DNA of 64,000 bases from Pseudomonas sp. ACM7 (GTDB lineage Bacteria; Pseudomonadota; Gammaproteobacteria; Pseudomonadales; Pseudomonadaceae), in NCBI RefSeq assembly GCF_004136015.1, contig NZ_CP024866.1, positions 2,740,436-2,804,435 on the forward strand, given 5' to 3'. Each line of letters begins with the position of its first letter. The first letter of the stretch is position 1. Under the pieces are notes generated by a model. It was not told the DNA's origin and did not search any database. It saw nothing but the letters and a program-made list of their open reading frames with translations. A program made the position numbers and the translations under genes. Shown here piece after piece: positions 52,250-61,725 of the stretch.

Positions 52250-52342
52250 GCAAACGACCGTCGACTTCACCTCATCCGCTTCTAACAGCGCCGCCCAAAC
52301 GGGTCGGCGCTTTGTACTTTGTCTACCCCTGGAGACCCTCTG

Positions 52343-52483
52343 ATGCCTGTTCGTCACTGGCAAGCCGTCCTGCTGACCCTCGTCGTTCTATGCGGCCTCG
52401 GCGGCTGTAGCGGCAATTACAAATACAACGACAACACCTATCGCCCATTGGGTGATCCGCAGGCGGTCAATCGCGGCAAGTGA
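52343..52483 (+). CDS. Small lipoprotein of the H2-type cluster
   Basis: 46-residue peptide read by hand: ATG 52343, stop 52481-52483, ribosome site GGAGA. Lipobox LGGC (residues 19-22) after a hydrophobic run, then GNYKYNDNTYRPLGDPQ. It has no domain. A short lipoprotein at this position is seen in related clusters. It overlaps no other coding sequence and its stop is 17 bases before tagH. Confidence 0.75.
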   Translation: MPVRHWQAVLLTLVVLCGLGGCSGNYKYNDNTYRPLGDPQAVNRGK

Positions 52484-52500
52484 CCGCAAGGAGTATCACC

Positions 52501-53697
52501 ATGGAACTGGTTTTCGAAATGCTCAACACCAAGCAGTTCGTGCCCACGGATTTGTGCCAGAAGACCTTCAAACAGGCCGGTGGCGTGATCGGTCGGGGCG
52601 AGGATTGCGACTGGATCATCCCGGACCGCAAGCGTCACCTGTCCAACCACCACGCGTTGATCAGCTACCGCGAAGGTACGTTTTTCCTGACCGATACCAG
52701 CAGCAACGGTATCCAGGACAGCGAAAGCGGCGCGCGCCTGCGCAAGGGCGAAGCGATGCGCATCGAGCACGGCAGTGTCTACGTGCTGGGTGACTTCGAG
52801 ATCCGTGCGCGGCTGGTGCGCGACCCGGCAACCTTCGACGTCGAAGTCGGCCGTCCGCAAGCGGCAGGCAGCATCATTCCTGATGACGCGTTTCTCGATC
52901 TCGACCCGCTCAATGCCCTCGATCAGCAAGAACGCGTGTATTCGGAAATCGACGAACTGATCTCGCCGAGCACGACCCTCTCAGACACTCGTCAGCGCGC
53001 CGACTATGCGCGCATCGACATGGAAAGCCTGATGGTGCCGGAGCTGATCAACGCCCCGGCAGAGCCAGCACCCGCGCCACCGCCCAAAGCGGTCGAGCGT
53101 CAGAGTGAAGGTTTCTGGGAGCACTTCGGTGCGGCGCTGGGCGTGGACCTCAAAGGCCTCGACCACGATGCCCGCGAAGCCCTGGCGCTGAACGCTGCAC
53201 GCTTGCTCAAGCAAAGCGTCGGCGGATTGCAGCAGAGCCTGCGCACCCGCAGCGAACTGAAAAACGAACTGCGTCTGGCCCAGACCGCCGTGCAAGGGAC
53301 CCAAAAGAACCCGCTCAAATTTGCCGTCGATGCCGGCGAAGCGTTGGGCATTTTGTTGCAGCCGAACAAGCCGGGCCAATTGCCGGCCGAGCAGGCGATC
53401 TCCCGCGCTTTCCGCGATTTGCAGGCGCATCAGGTGGCCTTGCTGACCGCCAGTCGCGCCGCCGTTCGCGGCACGCTTGAGCACTTTTCGCCACAGCAAT
53501 TGACCCTGCGTTTCGAGCGCGACAACAAGCCGTTGCTCGCCACGTCCGGCAGTCGCTGGAGAGCTTACGGTCGTTATCACCAGGCCCTGCGTCAGGACGA
53601 TGACTGGAGCGAGCGCCTGCTGGCCCGCGACTTCGCTCAGGCCTACGAAGAACAGATCCGCCTGATTTCCACCCTTCACACCGACCACCAAGGATGA
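52501..53697 (+). CDS. tagH: Type VI secretion system FHA-domain protein TagH (Fha)
   Basis: 398 residues. An N-terminal FHA phosphothreonine-binding domain (about 20-95; GRGEDCDWIIPD, HLSNHHALISY, LTDTSSNGI) then a C-terminal conserved T6SS domain (about 190-390; FWEHFGAALGVDLKGL). It acts with the kinase and phosphatase in post-translational control of the apparatus. ATG 52501 behind AAGGAG. Corresponds to fha2 of the H2 cluster. Confidence 0.93.
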   Translation: MELVFEMLNTKQFVPTDLCQKTFKQAGGVIGRGEDCDWIIPDRKRHLSNHHALISYREGTFFLTDTSSNGIQDSESGARLRKGEAMRIEHGSVYVLGDFEIRARLVRDPATFDVEVGRPQAAGSIIPDDAFLDLDPLNALDQQERVYSEIDELISPSTTLSDTRQRADYARIDMESLMVPELINAPAEPAPAPPPKAVERQSEGFWEHFGAALGVDLKGLDHDAREALALNAARLLKQSVGGLQQSLRTRSELKNELRLAQTAVQGTQKNPLKFAVDAGEALGILLQPNKPGQLPAEQAISRAFRDLQAHQVALLTASRAAVRGTLEHFSPQQLTLRFERDNKPLLATSGSRWRAYGRYHQALRQDDDWSERLLARDFAQAYEEQIRLISTLHTDHQG

Positions 53698-53702
53698 TGC
53701 GC

Positions 53703-54203
53703 ATGTCTCGCTGCTCGACCGCTTTTTTCAAGACGCTGACGGCGTTCGCGGCCCTGGTGCTGCTGGCCGGCTGCTCGTCGCTGTCGCCGTATTCCCATGT
53801 CACCAAGCTCAACCTGAAACTGACCGCCAGCGATCAGTTGAACCCGGACCTCAACGGGCGTCCCTCGCCGATCGTTGTGCGTCTGTTCGAGCTCAAGCAT
53901 CCGGTGACGTTCGAGAACGCTGACTTCTTCAGCCTGTACGAGCGCGCCAAGGAATCCCTGGCCCCGGACCTGGTGGCCAGCGAAGAAATTGAACTGCGCC
54001 CAGGTGAAACCGTGGAGATGAAACTCAGCGTGGAGGAGGGCAGTCGCTACGTCGGCATCCTCGCCGCCTATCGCGATCTGCCGGAAACCAAATGGCGCTA
54101 CACGGTGCAAGTCACCCCGGTGGAAGTCACCAACGCTGATCTGACCCTCGACCAGGCCGGTATTCGCAATAGCAACGAAACGCTCGCCAAGGCGGATGAC
54201 TGA
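53703..54203 (+). CDS. tssJ: Type VI secretion system lipoprotein TssJ
   Basis: 166-residue outer-membrane lipoprotein of the membrane complex, binding TssM in the periplasm. Signal sequence with lipobox LLAGC (about residue 19-23), then the beta-sandwich TssJ fold with SPIVVRLFELKHPVTFENAD and the loop region before it. Start at 53703 is preferred because AAGGA lies eight bases upstream; the earlier ATGs at 53694 and 53697 are too close to it. Confidence 0.93.
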   Translation: MSRCSTAFFKTLTAFAALVLLAGCSSLSPYSHVTKLNLKLTASDQLNPDLNGRPSPIVVRLFELKHPVTFENADFFSLYERAKESLAPDLVASEEIELRPGETVEMKLSVEEGSRYVGILAAYRDLPETKWRYTVQVTPVEVTNADLTLDQAGIRNSNETLAKADD

Positions 54204-54205
54204 TC

Positions 54206-55537
54206 ATGAATTCCCATAAAGTGATTTGGCAGGAAGGCATGCTGCTGCGCCCGCAGCACTTCCAGCACAACGATCGCTACTACGACCACCAGATGAAGAC
54301 CCGCACGCAGTTGCTGGGCAGCTACACCTGGGGCTTCCTGAACCTGGACATCGACTTGCAGTTCCTCAACATGGGCAAACTGGTGATCAGCCAGGCCTCG
54401 GGGATTCTGCCGGACGGCAGCCTGTTCGAACTCGGCGGCAACACCGAGCCGCTGGCCCTCGACGTGCCGCCGAACACCGGTCATACGCCGATCTACCTGG
54501 CGCTGCCACTGGTCACCGGTAACCACATCGAGTCGCGTCGTCCGGAGCAATCCGACGTGCTGGCGCGCTATACCGCGTACGAAGCGGAAGTGGCCGACTC
54601 CAACGCCGGCGACGACTCCGCCAGCCAGGTCAGCTGTGGTCGCCCGGACTTCAAACTGTTGCTCGGCGAGCAGCAGAGCGACCAGGCCTACGTGAAACTG
54701 AAGATCTGCGAAGTGCTCGACACCACGCCCGACGGCGTGATCAGCCTCGACCCGGACTTCGTGCCTACCTACATTCAGGCGCATTCGTCCAGCTACCTGC
54801 TGTCGTGCTTGAAAGAAGTGATCAGCATGCTCGGCCACCGGGGCGACACCATCGCCGAGCGCATCCGCTCGAACGGCAAAGTCGGTGGCGCGGAAGTCGG
54901 CGACTTCATGATGCTGCAACTGATCAACCGCACCGAACTGCTGCTGCGCCACTACCTCGGCCTGGAGCAGGTTCACCCGGAAGAGTTGTACCGCACGCTG
55001 CTGACCATGCTCGGCGACTTGGCTACGTTTTCCAGCGACAGCAAACGCCCGCGTCTGGACAGCCGTTATCAGCACAGCGACCAGGGTGCGAGTTTCCGCA
55101 AACTGATGGAAGCGATTCGTCAGGTGCTGTCGATGGTGCTCGAACAGCACGCCATCGAACTGGTCCTGCAAGCGCGCCAGTACGGGATCATCGTCTCGCC
55201 GTTGCACGACCACAAACTGCTGGGCTCGGCCTCGTTCGTGCTCGCCGCCAGTGCCAACTGCGACTCCGAAGAACTGCGCCATCGCTTGCCGGCGCACCTC
55301 AAGGTCGGCCCGGTGGAGCGCATTCGCCAACTGGTCAACCTGCATCTGCCGGGCATCAAGGTCAAACCGTTGCCGGTGGCCCCGCGGCAGATCGCGTTCC
55401 ACTCCAACAAAACCTATTTCATTCTCGAACTCAGTTCCGAAGACCTGGCACAACTTGAGCGCTCCGGCGGCTTCGCGTTCCACGTGTCCGGCGAATTTGC
55501 CGAGCTTGAACTGAAATTCTGGGCCATCAGGAACTGA
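54206..55537 (+). CDS. tssK: Type VI secretion system baseplate subunit TssK
   Basis: 443-residue protein linking the baseplate wedges to the membrane complex. Conserved start KVIWQEGMLLRPQHFQHNDR; middle region with DFMMLQLINRTELLLRHY; C-terminal domain (about 300-440) binds TssL/TssM. The short spacing of two bases after tssJ implies coupling. Confidence 0.96.
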   Translation: MNSHKVIWQEGMLLRPQHFQHNDRYYDHQMKTRTQLLGSYTWGFLNLDIDLQFLNMGKLVISQASGILPDGSLFELGGNTEPLALDVPPNTGHTPIYLALPLVTGNHIESRRPEQSDVLARYTAYEAEVADSNAGDDSASQVSCGRPDFKLLLGEQQSDQAYVKLKICEVLDTTPDGVISLDPDFVPTYIQAHSSSYLLSCLKEVISMLGHRGDTIAERIRSNGKVGGAEVGDFMMLQLINRTELLLRHYLGLEQVHPEELYRTLLTMLGDLATFSSDSKRPRLDSRYQHSDQGASFRKLMEAIRQVLSMVLEQHAIELVLQARQYGIIVSPLHDHKLLGSASFVLAASANCDSEELRHRLPAHLKVGPVERIRQLVNLHLPGIKVKPLPVAPRQIAFHSNKTYFILELSSEDLAQLERSGGFAFHVSGEFAELELKFWAIRN

Positions 55538-55542
55538 CTGAC

Positions 55543-56418
55543 ATGATCAAGGACATGGAACACAACCAGGACGATAAAACCGTCCTGCTCGACCGTCAGG
55601 GCCACGGCCCTGCTTCGAGCCCGCTGACCGATTTCGCCGCACCGCCGCGTTTTGAACAGCTCGAAGAACGGATGATTTATGCCGCGCGCCTGCGCCCGGC
55701 CGAAGCCTTCAACATCAGCCTCAATTCGCTGGTCGCCGCCGCCTCCGACTTGTTGTCGGAAGTGGTGCGACTCAAGCACAGCGGCACCCGCGAAGACATG
55801 TACGCGCTCAATGAGCGACTGACCGCCGGGCTGAAACTGTTTGAAGTGCGTGCCCTGCACAACGGCGCCGAAAGCAGCCAGGTGATGGCTGCGCGTTACG
55901 TGCTCTGCACCGTGGTCGACGAAGCCGTCGTGACCACTCCGTGGGGCAACGAAAGCGAGTGGTCGCAGATGAGCCTGCTCAGCAGCTTCCACAACGAAAC
56001 TTTCGGCGGCGAGAAGTTTTTCCAGCTGCTGGATCGCCTGTCGAAAAACCCGGTCAAGCACCTGCCGATGCTGGAGCTGATGTACCTGTGCCTGTCGCTG
56101 GGCTTCGAAGGCAAGTACCGCGTGCAAGCCCGCGGCATGCTCGAGCTCGAAGGCATCCGCGACGCCTTGTATCGCCAGATTCGCCAACTGCGCGGCGACG
56201 TACCTCGCGAACTGTCGCCCCATTGGGAAGGCTTGAACGATCAGCGCCGCAGCCTGGTGCGCATCGTGCCGGCGTGGATGGTGGTGCTGTTCACCGTGGT
56301 GTGCCTGGTGGTGATGTATTCGGGCTTCGCCTGGGTATTGGGCGAGCAACGCGAAACCGTTCTGCAACCTTATCAGCAGCTAGATCCGGCCGCGGTCCAG
56401 CCGCAGTCGCAGCCGTAA
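55543..56418 (+). CDS. tssL: Type VI secretion system protein TssL (DotU, short form)
   Basis: 291-residue inner-membrane protein of the DotU/IcmH family. The cytoplasmic helical domain (about 60-240) contains RYVLCTVVDEAVVTTPWGNE and ends with one membrane anchor near the C-terminus (about 245-268, IVPAWMVVLFTVVCLVVMYS). There is no OmpA-like peptidoglycan domain after it, so anchoring relies on other subunits. Start ATG 55543; a second in-frame ATG at 55555 is possible. Confidence 0.93.
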   Translation: MIKDMEHNQDDKTVLLDRQGHGPASSPLTDFAAPPRFEQLEERMIYAARLRPAEAFNISLNSLVAAASDLLSEVVRLKHSGTREDMYALNERLTAGLKLFEVRALHNGAESSQVMAARYVLCTVVDEAVVTTPWGNESEWSQMSLLSSFHNETFGGEKFFQLLDRLSKNPVKHLPMLELMYLCLSLGFEGKYRVQARGMLELEGIRDALYRQIRQLRGDVPRELSPHWEGLNDQRRSLVRIVPAWMVVLFTVVCLVVMYSGFAWVLGEQRETVLQPYQQLDPAAVQPQSQP

Positions 56419-56431
56419 ACAGGGACGTGTG

Positions 56432-59400
56432 ATGAAAAAGTTTTTCAAGAAAGTCGGCGCATTCTTGCGTCAGACCTGGGTCTGGACCTTGCTGCTGGTG
56501 CTGTTCGTCGCGCTGCTGGTGTGGTTCGTCGGGCCGCTGCTGGCAGTCGATGACTACAAATTCTGGGAAGGTTCGACCTCCCGCCTGCTGACCATCAGTG
56601 TGCTGTTCCTGATCTGGGGTCTGACCATGGTCTTCGTCAGCTGGCGCGCTGGCGTACGCAAGAAAGCCATCGAAGAAACCGAAGATGGCCAGGACCGTAT
56701 CCGCCGTGAAGAGTTGATCGACGAAGAGCAGAAAGAGCTTCGCGTACGCTTCAAGGACGCGTTGAAAACCCTGAAGACCTCGAGCCTCTATCGCGGTCGC
56801 AGCGAGCGCTGGCGCAGCGATTTGCCCTGGTACTTGCTGATCGGTCCACAGGGCAGCGGCAAGACCAGTTTGCTGGACTTCTCGGGCCTTGAGTTTCCGA
56901 TCAACAAACTCGACCGCAAACTGACCCGCGACACCCTCGGCACCCGTCATTGCGACTGGTACTTCGCCGACCACGGTGTGCTGATCGACACCGCTGGCCG
57001 TTACTTGGCCCAGGGTGAAGACGGCGTCGATGGCAGCGCCTGGAACACCTTGCTCGACCTGCTGCGCAAGCGTCGCCGCAACCGTCCGTTGAACGGCGTG
57101 CTGGTGACCATTCCGGTGGAAACACTGGTGGGCGGCAGCGAGCAAGAGCTCGACACCCTGGCCCGCCAGGTGCGTGCGCGTCTGCAAGACGTGCATCAGA
57201 AACTGCACGTCGATGTGCCGATTTATCTGGTCCTCAGCAAGGCCGACAAGCTGCTCGGTTTCGACGAGTTCTTCGATCAGCTGACCCGCGAAGAAAGCGA
57301 TCAGGTGCTCGGCACCAGCTTCCGCAAAGAGCAGAGCGGCACCGACGTCGCCGTCCTGCGCGCCGAGTTCGAAGAGCTGCTGCGTCGCCTGAACAGCCAA
57401 GTGATCATGCGCATGCACCAGGAGCGCGACACCCAGCGCCGTGGTCGCATTCTCGACTTCCCGCATCAACTGGGGCAGATCGGCGAACGCCTGTGCCTGT
57501 TCGTCGACATGGCGTTCACCGGCAACCGTTACCAGCGTGTCAGCCAGTTGCGCGGTTTCTACCTGACCAGCGCGCCGCACCTGACTCAAGAGATGGACCA
57601 GACCACCGCCGGCATCGGCGCCAATCTGGGTATGAACGCTGGCGTGCTGCCGACTTTGCGCAGCGGCCGTTCGCGCTTCATTCACCACTTGCTCAGCCGG
57701 GTGATTTTTCCCGAGGCCGATCTGGCCGGTCTGGACAAACGCGAACGCAGCCGCATTCATTGGGGCCAACGTGCCCTGTACGTGGGCGCTTTGGCGGCAC
57801 TGGCGCTGTTCGGCATGCTGTGGGCGGGCGGATTTTCGGCCAACTACGAGCGTCTGGAAAACCTGCGTAACCTGGCCCAAAACTGGACTCAACAGCGCTC
57901 GGCCCTGACCGCGCGTGATGATTCCATGGCGGTGCTCAAGACCCTCGACACCAGCTACGCGGCGACTCAGGTCTTCCCGAAAAAAGGTGACGTGTCGTAC
58001 CACGAACGTGGCGGCCTGTACCAAGGCGAAGAGGTCAATCCGGTGGTCAAGGAGGCCTACGAGCGTGAGCTTGAAGCGCAACTGCTGCCGAAGGTTGCGA
58101 CGCTGCTGGAAGGGCAGATCCGCGCCAACATGAAGGACCGCGAACGCCTGCTCAACAGCCTGCGTGCGTACCTGATGTTGAACATGAAAGACCGTCGCGA
58201 CGGCCCGTGGCTCAAGGATTGGGTTGCCACCGAATGGTCCCAGCGTTACGCCGGCAACACCGCCGTGCAGAACGGTTTGAACACGCACTTCGAGCGTTTG
58301 CTGAAGCAGCCGTTTATCTACCCGCTGAACGATCAACTGGTGGCCCAGGCGCGTCAGGTGTTGCGCAGCGAGTCGCTGGCCAACGTGGTTTACCGGATGC
58401 TGCGCGAGCAGGCTCGGAACCTGCCGGAATACCGTTTGAGCCAACACATGGGGCCGCAGGCTTCACTGTTTGTCGGCACCGAATACGTGATCCCGGGTTT
58501 CTACACCCAACAGGGTTATCAGCAGTACTTCTCGGTTCAGGGCTCTGCGCTGGTCACCGATATCCTGCGTGACAACTGGGTGCTGGGCGAAGGCTCGGGC
58601 ATCAGCGGCATGGACTTGCGTCGCCTGATGGTCGAACTGGAGCAACTGTACTTCCGCGACTACGCCAACTTCTGGAGCGAAGCGGTCGGCCAGGTTGCCT
58701 TGCCACCGATCAACGACGCCGGTGAAGGCGCCGAGCAATTGGCAGGCCTGACGTCCGCTAATTCGCCTGTGCTGCAACTGCTGGTGGAAGTGCGCGAAAA
58801 CACCCGTTTCCCGGTGATCGCGGACACCGCGGATGAAGCTGCCGAGGCGGCTGAAAAACTGGGCGAGAAGGGCGGCAAGCTCGGCAAACTGGCCGCTGCT
58901 GCAGCGGACAAGGCGTCGGACATGGCCAAGAACCTGCCAGACACCGCGAAGAAATCCCTGCAACGTCGCTTCGAACCGCTGCACCGTTTGTTGGATGACA
59001 ACAACGGCCCGGCCGCTGATTTGACCCCGGCCCTGCAAGCGCTCAACGACCTGCAACTGCAACTGGCGAGCCTCGCTCGTGCCAGCGCGCCGGAACAGGC
59101 TGCGTTCGAAATGGCCAAGACCCGCATGAGCGGCCAGCGTGATGCGCTGAGCAACTTGCGCAATGCCTCAAACCGTCTGCCGCGTCCGGTCAGCGTGTGG
59201 TTCAACGTGCTGGCTGAAGACACCTGGCGTCTGGTGCTGAACGATTCCTACCAGTACCTGAACCAGCGTTATCAGAGCGAGCTGTACAGCTTCTATGGCA
59301 AGGCGATCAACAAGCGTTACCCGTTCAGCGCCCACAGCACCAGCGACGTTGCGATCAGCGACTTCCGCGAGTTCTTCAAGGCGCAGGGCATCAACGATCG

Positions 59401-59956
59401 CTTCTTTGAAACCTACATGCGTCCGTTCGTGAGTGGCGATCCAGGCAACTACCGTCTGCGCAGCATCGACGGTCACAGCATGCCGATCTCCAAGGTCTAC
59501 CTCGACCAGATGGCTGCGGCCCAAGTGATTCGCCAGAGCTTCTTCTCGATCAATCCGGCCGAACCGCAAGTGCAGTTCAAACTGGAGCCGTACACCCTCG
59601 ACCCGGCCGTCAGCCGTTCCGAGTTCAAGTTTGGCGACAAGACCATCGAATACCGCCACGGCCCGATCGTGCCGGTGTCGTTCAAATGGCCGACCGATGC
59701 TGAAGACGGTCGCACCAGCCTGGTCCTCGACAAAATGGCCGGCCGCCCGATCGGTATCGAAAAGAACACCGGCCCATGGTCGCTGTTCCGTCTGTTCGAC
59801 CTGATGCAGACCGAGTACCTGAGCGGTCGTGATGTGTTGGTGCTCAAAGCTGATGTAGGCGGCCTGCGCGCCAACTACTTGCTGTCGAGCCAGCGCACAC
59901 CGAACCCGTTCGACATGGGCGTGCTGCGTACCTTCCGTATGCCGGTGCAGCTCTGA
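56432..59956 (+). CDS. tssM: Type VI secretion system membrane subunit TssM (IcmF)
   Basis: 1174-residue inner-membrane protein. Two N-terminal membrane segments (about 15-40 and 50-70), a cytoplasmic domain with Walker A GPQGSGKTS at 138-146, a third membrane segment (about 445-470), and a long periplasmic part reaching the TssJ-binding C-terminal domain. ATG 56432 behind AGGGA. Walker A is intact, so NTP binding is possible. It overlaps the phosphatase start by one base. Confidence 0.97.
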   Translation: MKKFFKKVGAFLRQTWVWTLLLVLFVALLVWFVGPLLAVDDYKFWEGSTSRLLTISVLFLIWGLTMVFVSWRAGVRKKAIEETEDGQDRIRREELIDEEQKELRVRFKDALKTLKTSSLYRGRSERWRSDLPWYLLIGPQGSGKTSLLDFSGLEFPINKLDRKLTRDTLGTRHCDWYFADHGVLIDTAGRYLAQGEDGVDGSAWNTLLDLLRKRRRNRPLNGVLVTIPVETLVGGSEQELDTLARQVRARLQDVHQKLHVDVPIYLVLSKADKLLGFDEFFDQLTREESDQVLGTSFRKEQSGTDVAVLRAEFEELLRRLNSQVIMRMHQERDTQRRGRILDFPHQLGQIGERLCLFVDMAFTGNRYQRVSQLRGFYLTSAPHLTQEMDQTTAGIGANLGMNAGVLPTLRSGRSRFIHHLLSRVIFPEADLAGLDKRERSRIHWGQRALYVGALAALALFGMLWAGGFSANYERLENLRNLAQNWTQQRSALTARDDSMAVLKTLDTSYAATQVFPKKGDVSYHERGGLYQGEEVNPVVKEAYERELEAQLLPKVATLLEGQIRANMKDRERLLNSLRAYLMLNMKDRRDGPWLKDWVATEWSQRYAGNTAVQNGLNTHFERLLKQPFIYPLNDQLVAQARQVLRSESLANVVYRMLREQARNLPEYRLSQHMGPQASLFVGTEYVIPGFYTQQGYQQYFSVQGSALVTDILRDNWVLGEGSGISGMDLRRLMVELEQLYFRDYANFWSEAVGQVALPPINDAGEGAEQLAGLTSANSPVLQLLVEVRENTRFPVIADTADEAAEAAEKLGEKGGKLGKLAAAAADKASDMAKNLPDTAKKSLQRRFEPLHRLLDDNNGPAADLTPALQALNDLQLQLASLARASAPEQAAFEMAKTRMSGQRDALSNLRNASNRLPRPVSVWFNVLAEDTWRLVLNDSYQYLNQRYQSELYSFYGKAINKRYPFSAHSTSDVAISDFREFFKAQGINDRFFETYMRPFVSGDPGNYRLRSIDGHSMPISKVYLDQMAAAQVIRQSFFSINPAEPQVQFKLEPYTLDPAVSRSEFKFGDKTIEYRHGPIVPVSFKWPTDAEDGRTSLVLDKMAGRPIGIEKNTGPWSLFRLFDLMQTEYLSGRDVLVLKADVGGLRANYLLSSQRTPNPFDMGVLRTFRMPVQL

Positions 59957-60684
59957 TGCTGGTTGCCAGTCCCTGGCGCAGCGCTGCGCGTACCGATCCG
60001 GGCAAGGTTCGGGCGCGCAACGAAGATGCTTTCCTGGACTGCCCACAGCAGGGGCTGTGGGTGGTCGCGGACGGCATGGGCGGTCATCAGGGTGGCGACA
60101 TCGCCAGCCAGTTGATCGTCGCCAGCCTGGCGGAATTGCCGGTGCAGGACGACTTCGACGAACGACTCAAAGGCATACGCCAGTGCCTGCACTGGCTCAA
60201 CCGTCGCTTGGGTCAGGAGTTGACCGTCACGGCCGGCCGTCACGACAGCATCATGGGCAGCACCGTGGTGGCGCTGCTAGTGGAAGGTAATCGCGCGGCC
60301 TGCATCTGGGCCGGCGACAGCCGTTGCTACCTGTGGCGTGGCCAGCGTTTGTATCAGCTGTCCAAGGACCATTCGCTGCAACAGCAACTCATCGACGAGC
60401 AACAGATGAGCATCGAGGACGCCCGTGCGCATCCTTCGGCCCATGCCCTGACCCGTGCGGTTGGGGCAGCCGATGTGCTGACGCTGGACGTGCTCGAACT
60501 CGAGGTCTACCCCGGCGATGCGTTTCTGTTGTGCAGCGACGGTTTGTACCAAGGGCTCAGCAGCGATGCCTTGGGCAACGCCCTGAGCCTGACCGCGCCG
60601 CACGTTGCGCTGGAGCGTCTGTTCGACGGCGCTCTGCGTGGCTCGGCCCGGGACAACCTGACTGCTGTGGTGATCCGAAAATGA
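59956..60684 (+). CDS. PP2C-family protein phosphatase (Stp1/PppA type)
   Basis: 242-residue cytoplasmic Ser/Thr phosphatase. Metal ligands in VRARNEDAFL (Asp) and VVADGMGGHQGGD; later GDSRCYLWRGQRL, SKDHSL and LCSDGLYQGL, DNLTAVVI. It counteracts the neighbouring kinase to switch T6SS activity off. ATG overlaps the tssM stop (TGATG) and its own stop overlaps the kinase ATG, so three genes are translationally coupled. Equivalent to stp1 of the P. aeruginosa H2 cluster. Confidence 0.94.
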   Translation: MLVASPWRSAARTDPGKVRARNEDAFLDCPQQGLWVVADGMGGHQGGDIASQLIVASLAELPVQDDFDERLKGIRQCLHWLNRRLGQELTVTAGRHDSIMGSTVVALLVEGNRAACIWAGDSRCYLWRGQRLYQLSKDHSLQQQLIDEQQMSIEDARAHPSAHALTRAVGAADVLTLDVLELEVYPGDAFLLCSDGLYQGLSSDALGNALSLTAPHVALERLFDGALRGSARDNLTAVVIRK

Positions 60685-61697
60685 CTCAACTCATGCCGCC
60701 GCTCGATGACCTGCTGGTGACTGACGAGGAAGCCAATAACCTGACTTACTTTGCGTTTGCCAAGCCTCTAAACGGAAAGCCGCATAAAGCAGAGCCTGCG
60801 CTGGCACAGACCAAGGCCAGCATCGGCGAAATGCCGGACGTACTCGCAGGCCGTTACCGCATCGAGCGCCTGCTCGGTGCTGGCGGCATGGGCGCGGTTT
60901 ACCGCGCACGGGATCTGCTGAGTGAGCAGTTCGGCGATCCCGACCCTTACATCGCGCTGAAAATCCTCAGCGAAGAATTTGCCGAATCGCCGGACGCCAG
61001 TGCCTTGCTCTACAGCGAGTTCGCCCTGACCCGACGACTGCGCCACGACAACGTGCTGCGTTTGCACAGCTTTGAAGTGGACACCGATTGCCAGCGCGCC
61101 TTCATCACCATGGAACTCATGCGTGGGCTGACCCTGGACAAATTACTCTGCGAGCGGCCGCTGGGCCTGCCGTGGAAAGAACTGCGCGACATCGCGCTGC
61201 CGCTGCTCGACGCGCTGGCCTTCGCCCACGCTCGCGGCGTGCTGCACGGTGACATGAAGCCGAGCAACGTCATGCTCAGCGAAGAAGGCGTGCGCCTGTT
61301 CGACTTCGGTCTGGGCCAGGCCGAGGAGGGCATCTTGCCCGGCCTGCCACACCTGAGCCGCAACCGCTTCAACGCCTGGACCCCCGGCTACGCCGCCCCC
61401 GAACTGCTCGAAGGCCAGCCGCTGTCGGCCAGTGCCGATGTCTATGGCGTGGCCTGCGTGTTGTACGAATTGGCGGGCGGCAAGCACCCGTTCCGCCGTT
61501 TGCCCTCGACCGAAGCCCGCGACGGCCACCTCGAACGCGAGTTGCACGCACCCAGGAATCTACCGAAACACTGCTGGCCAGCCCTGCGAACGGCGCTGGC
61601 ATTCAATGCGGCAGATCGAACGATCACTGCCGCCCAACTGCGTGACGCTATGGGCGCCACATCGTCTTGGCTGCAACGCCTGCGACGTCGGGCGTAA
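60681..61697 (+). CDS. Serine/threonine protein kinase (Stk1 type)
   Basis: 338 residues, no membrane segment. A short N-terminal region is followed by the kinase domain (about 55-330): glycine loop LLGAGGMGAVYRA, VAIK-type lysine (IALKIL), catalytic loop HGDMKPSN, DFG motif (LFDFGLGQ), APE-like AAPELLEG and a YGVACVLYEL strand. Activation is expected to phosphorylate targets read by the FHA protein. The start at 60681 overlaps the phosphatase stop (ATGA). Equivalent to stk1 of the H2 cluster. Confidence 0.93.
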   Translation: MTQLMPPLDDLLVTDEEANNLTYFAFAKPLNGKPHKAEPALAQTKASIGEMPDVLAGRYRIERLLGAGGMGAVYRARDLLSEQFGDPDPYIALKILSEEFAESPDASALLYSEFALTRRLRHDNVLRLHSFEVDTDCQRAFITMELMRGLTLDKLLCERPLGLPWKELRDIALPLLDALAFAHARGVLHGDMKPSNVMLSEEGVRLFDFGLGQAEEGILPGLPHLSRNRFNAWTPGYAAPELLEGQPLSASADVYGVACVLYELAGGKHPFRRLPSTEARDGHLERELHAPRNLPKHCWPALRTALAFNAADRTITAAQLRDAMGATSSWLQRLRRRA

Positions 61698-61725
61698 CGG
61701 ATGACTACCGAACAGGGATCAAGCA

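Noticed and set aside
56291..58447. Antisense open frame of 718 codons opposite tssM
   Set aside because: Same codon-bias artefact; the sense frame is a conserved TssM.
60324..61697. Extended kinase frame from 60324
   Set aside because: The first 119 codons overlap the phosphatase gene in another frame; the ATG at 60681 gives the normal kinase N-terminus and the usual ATGA overlap.
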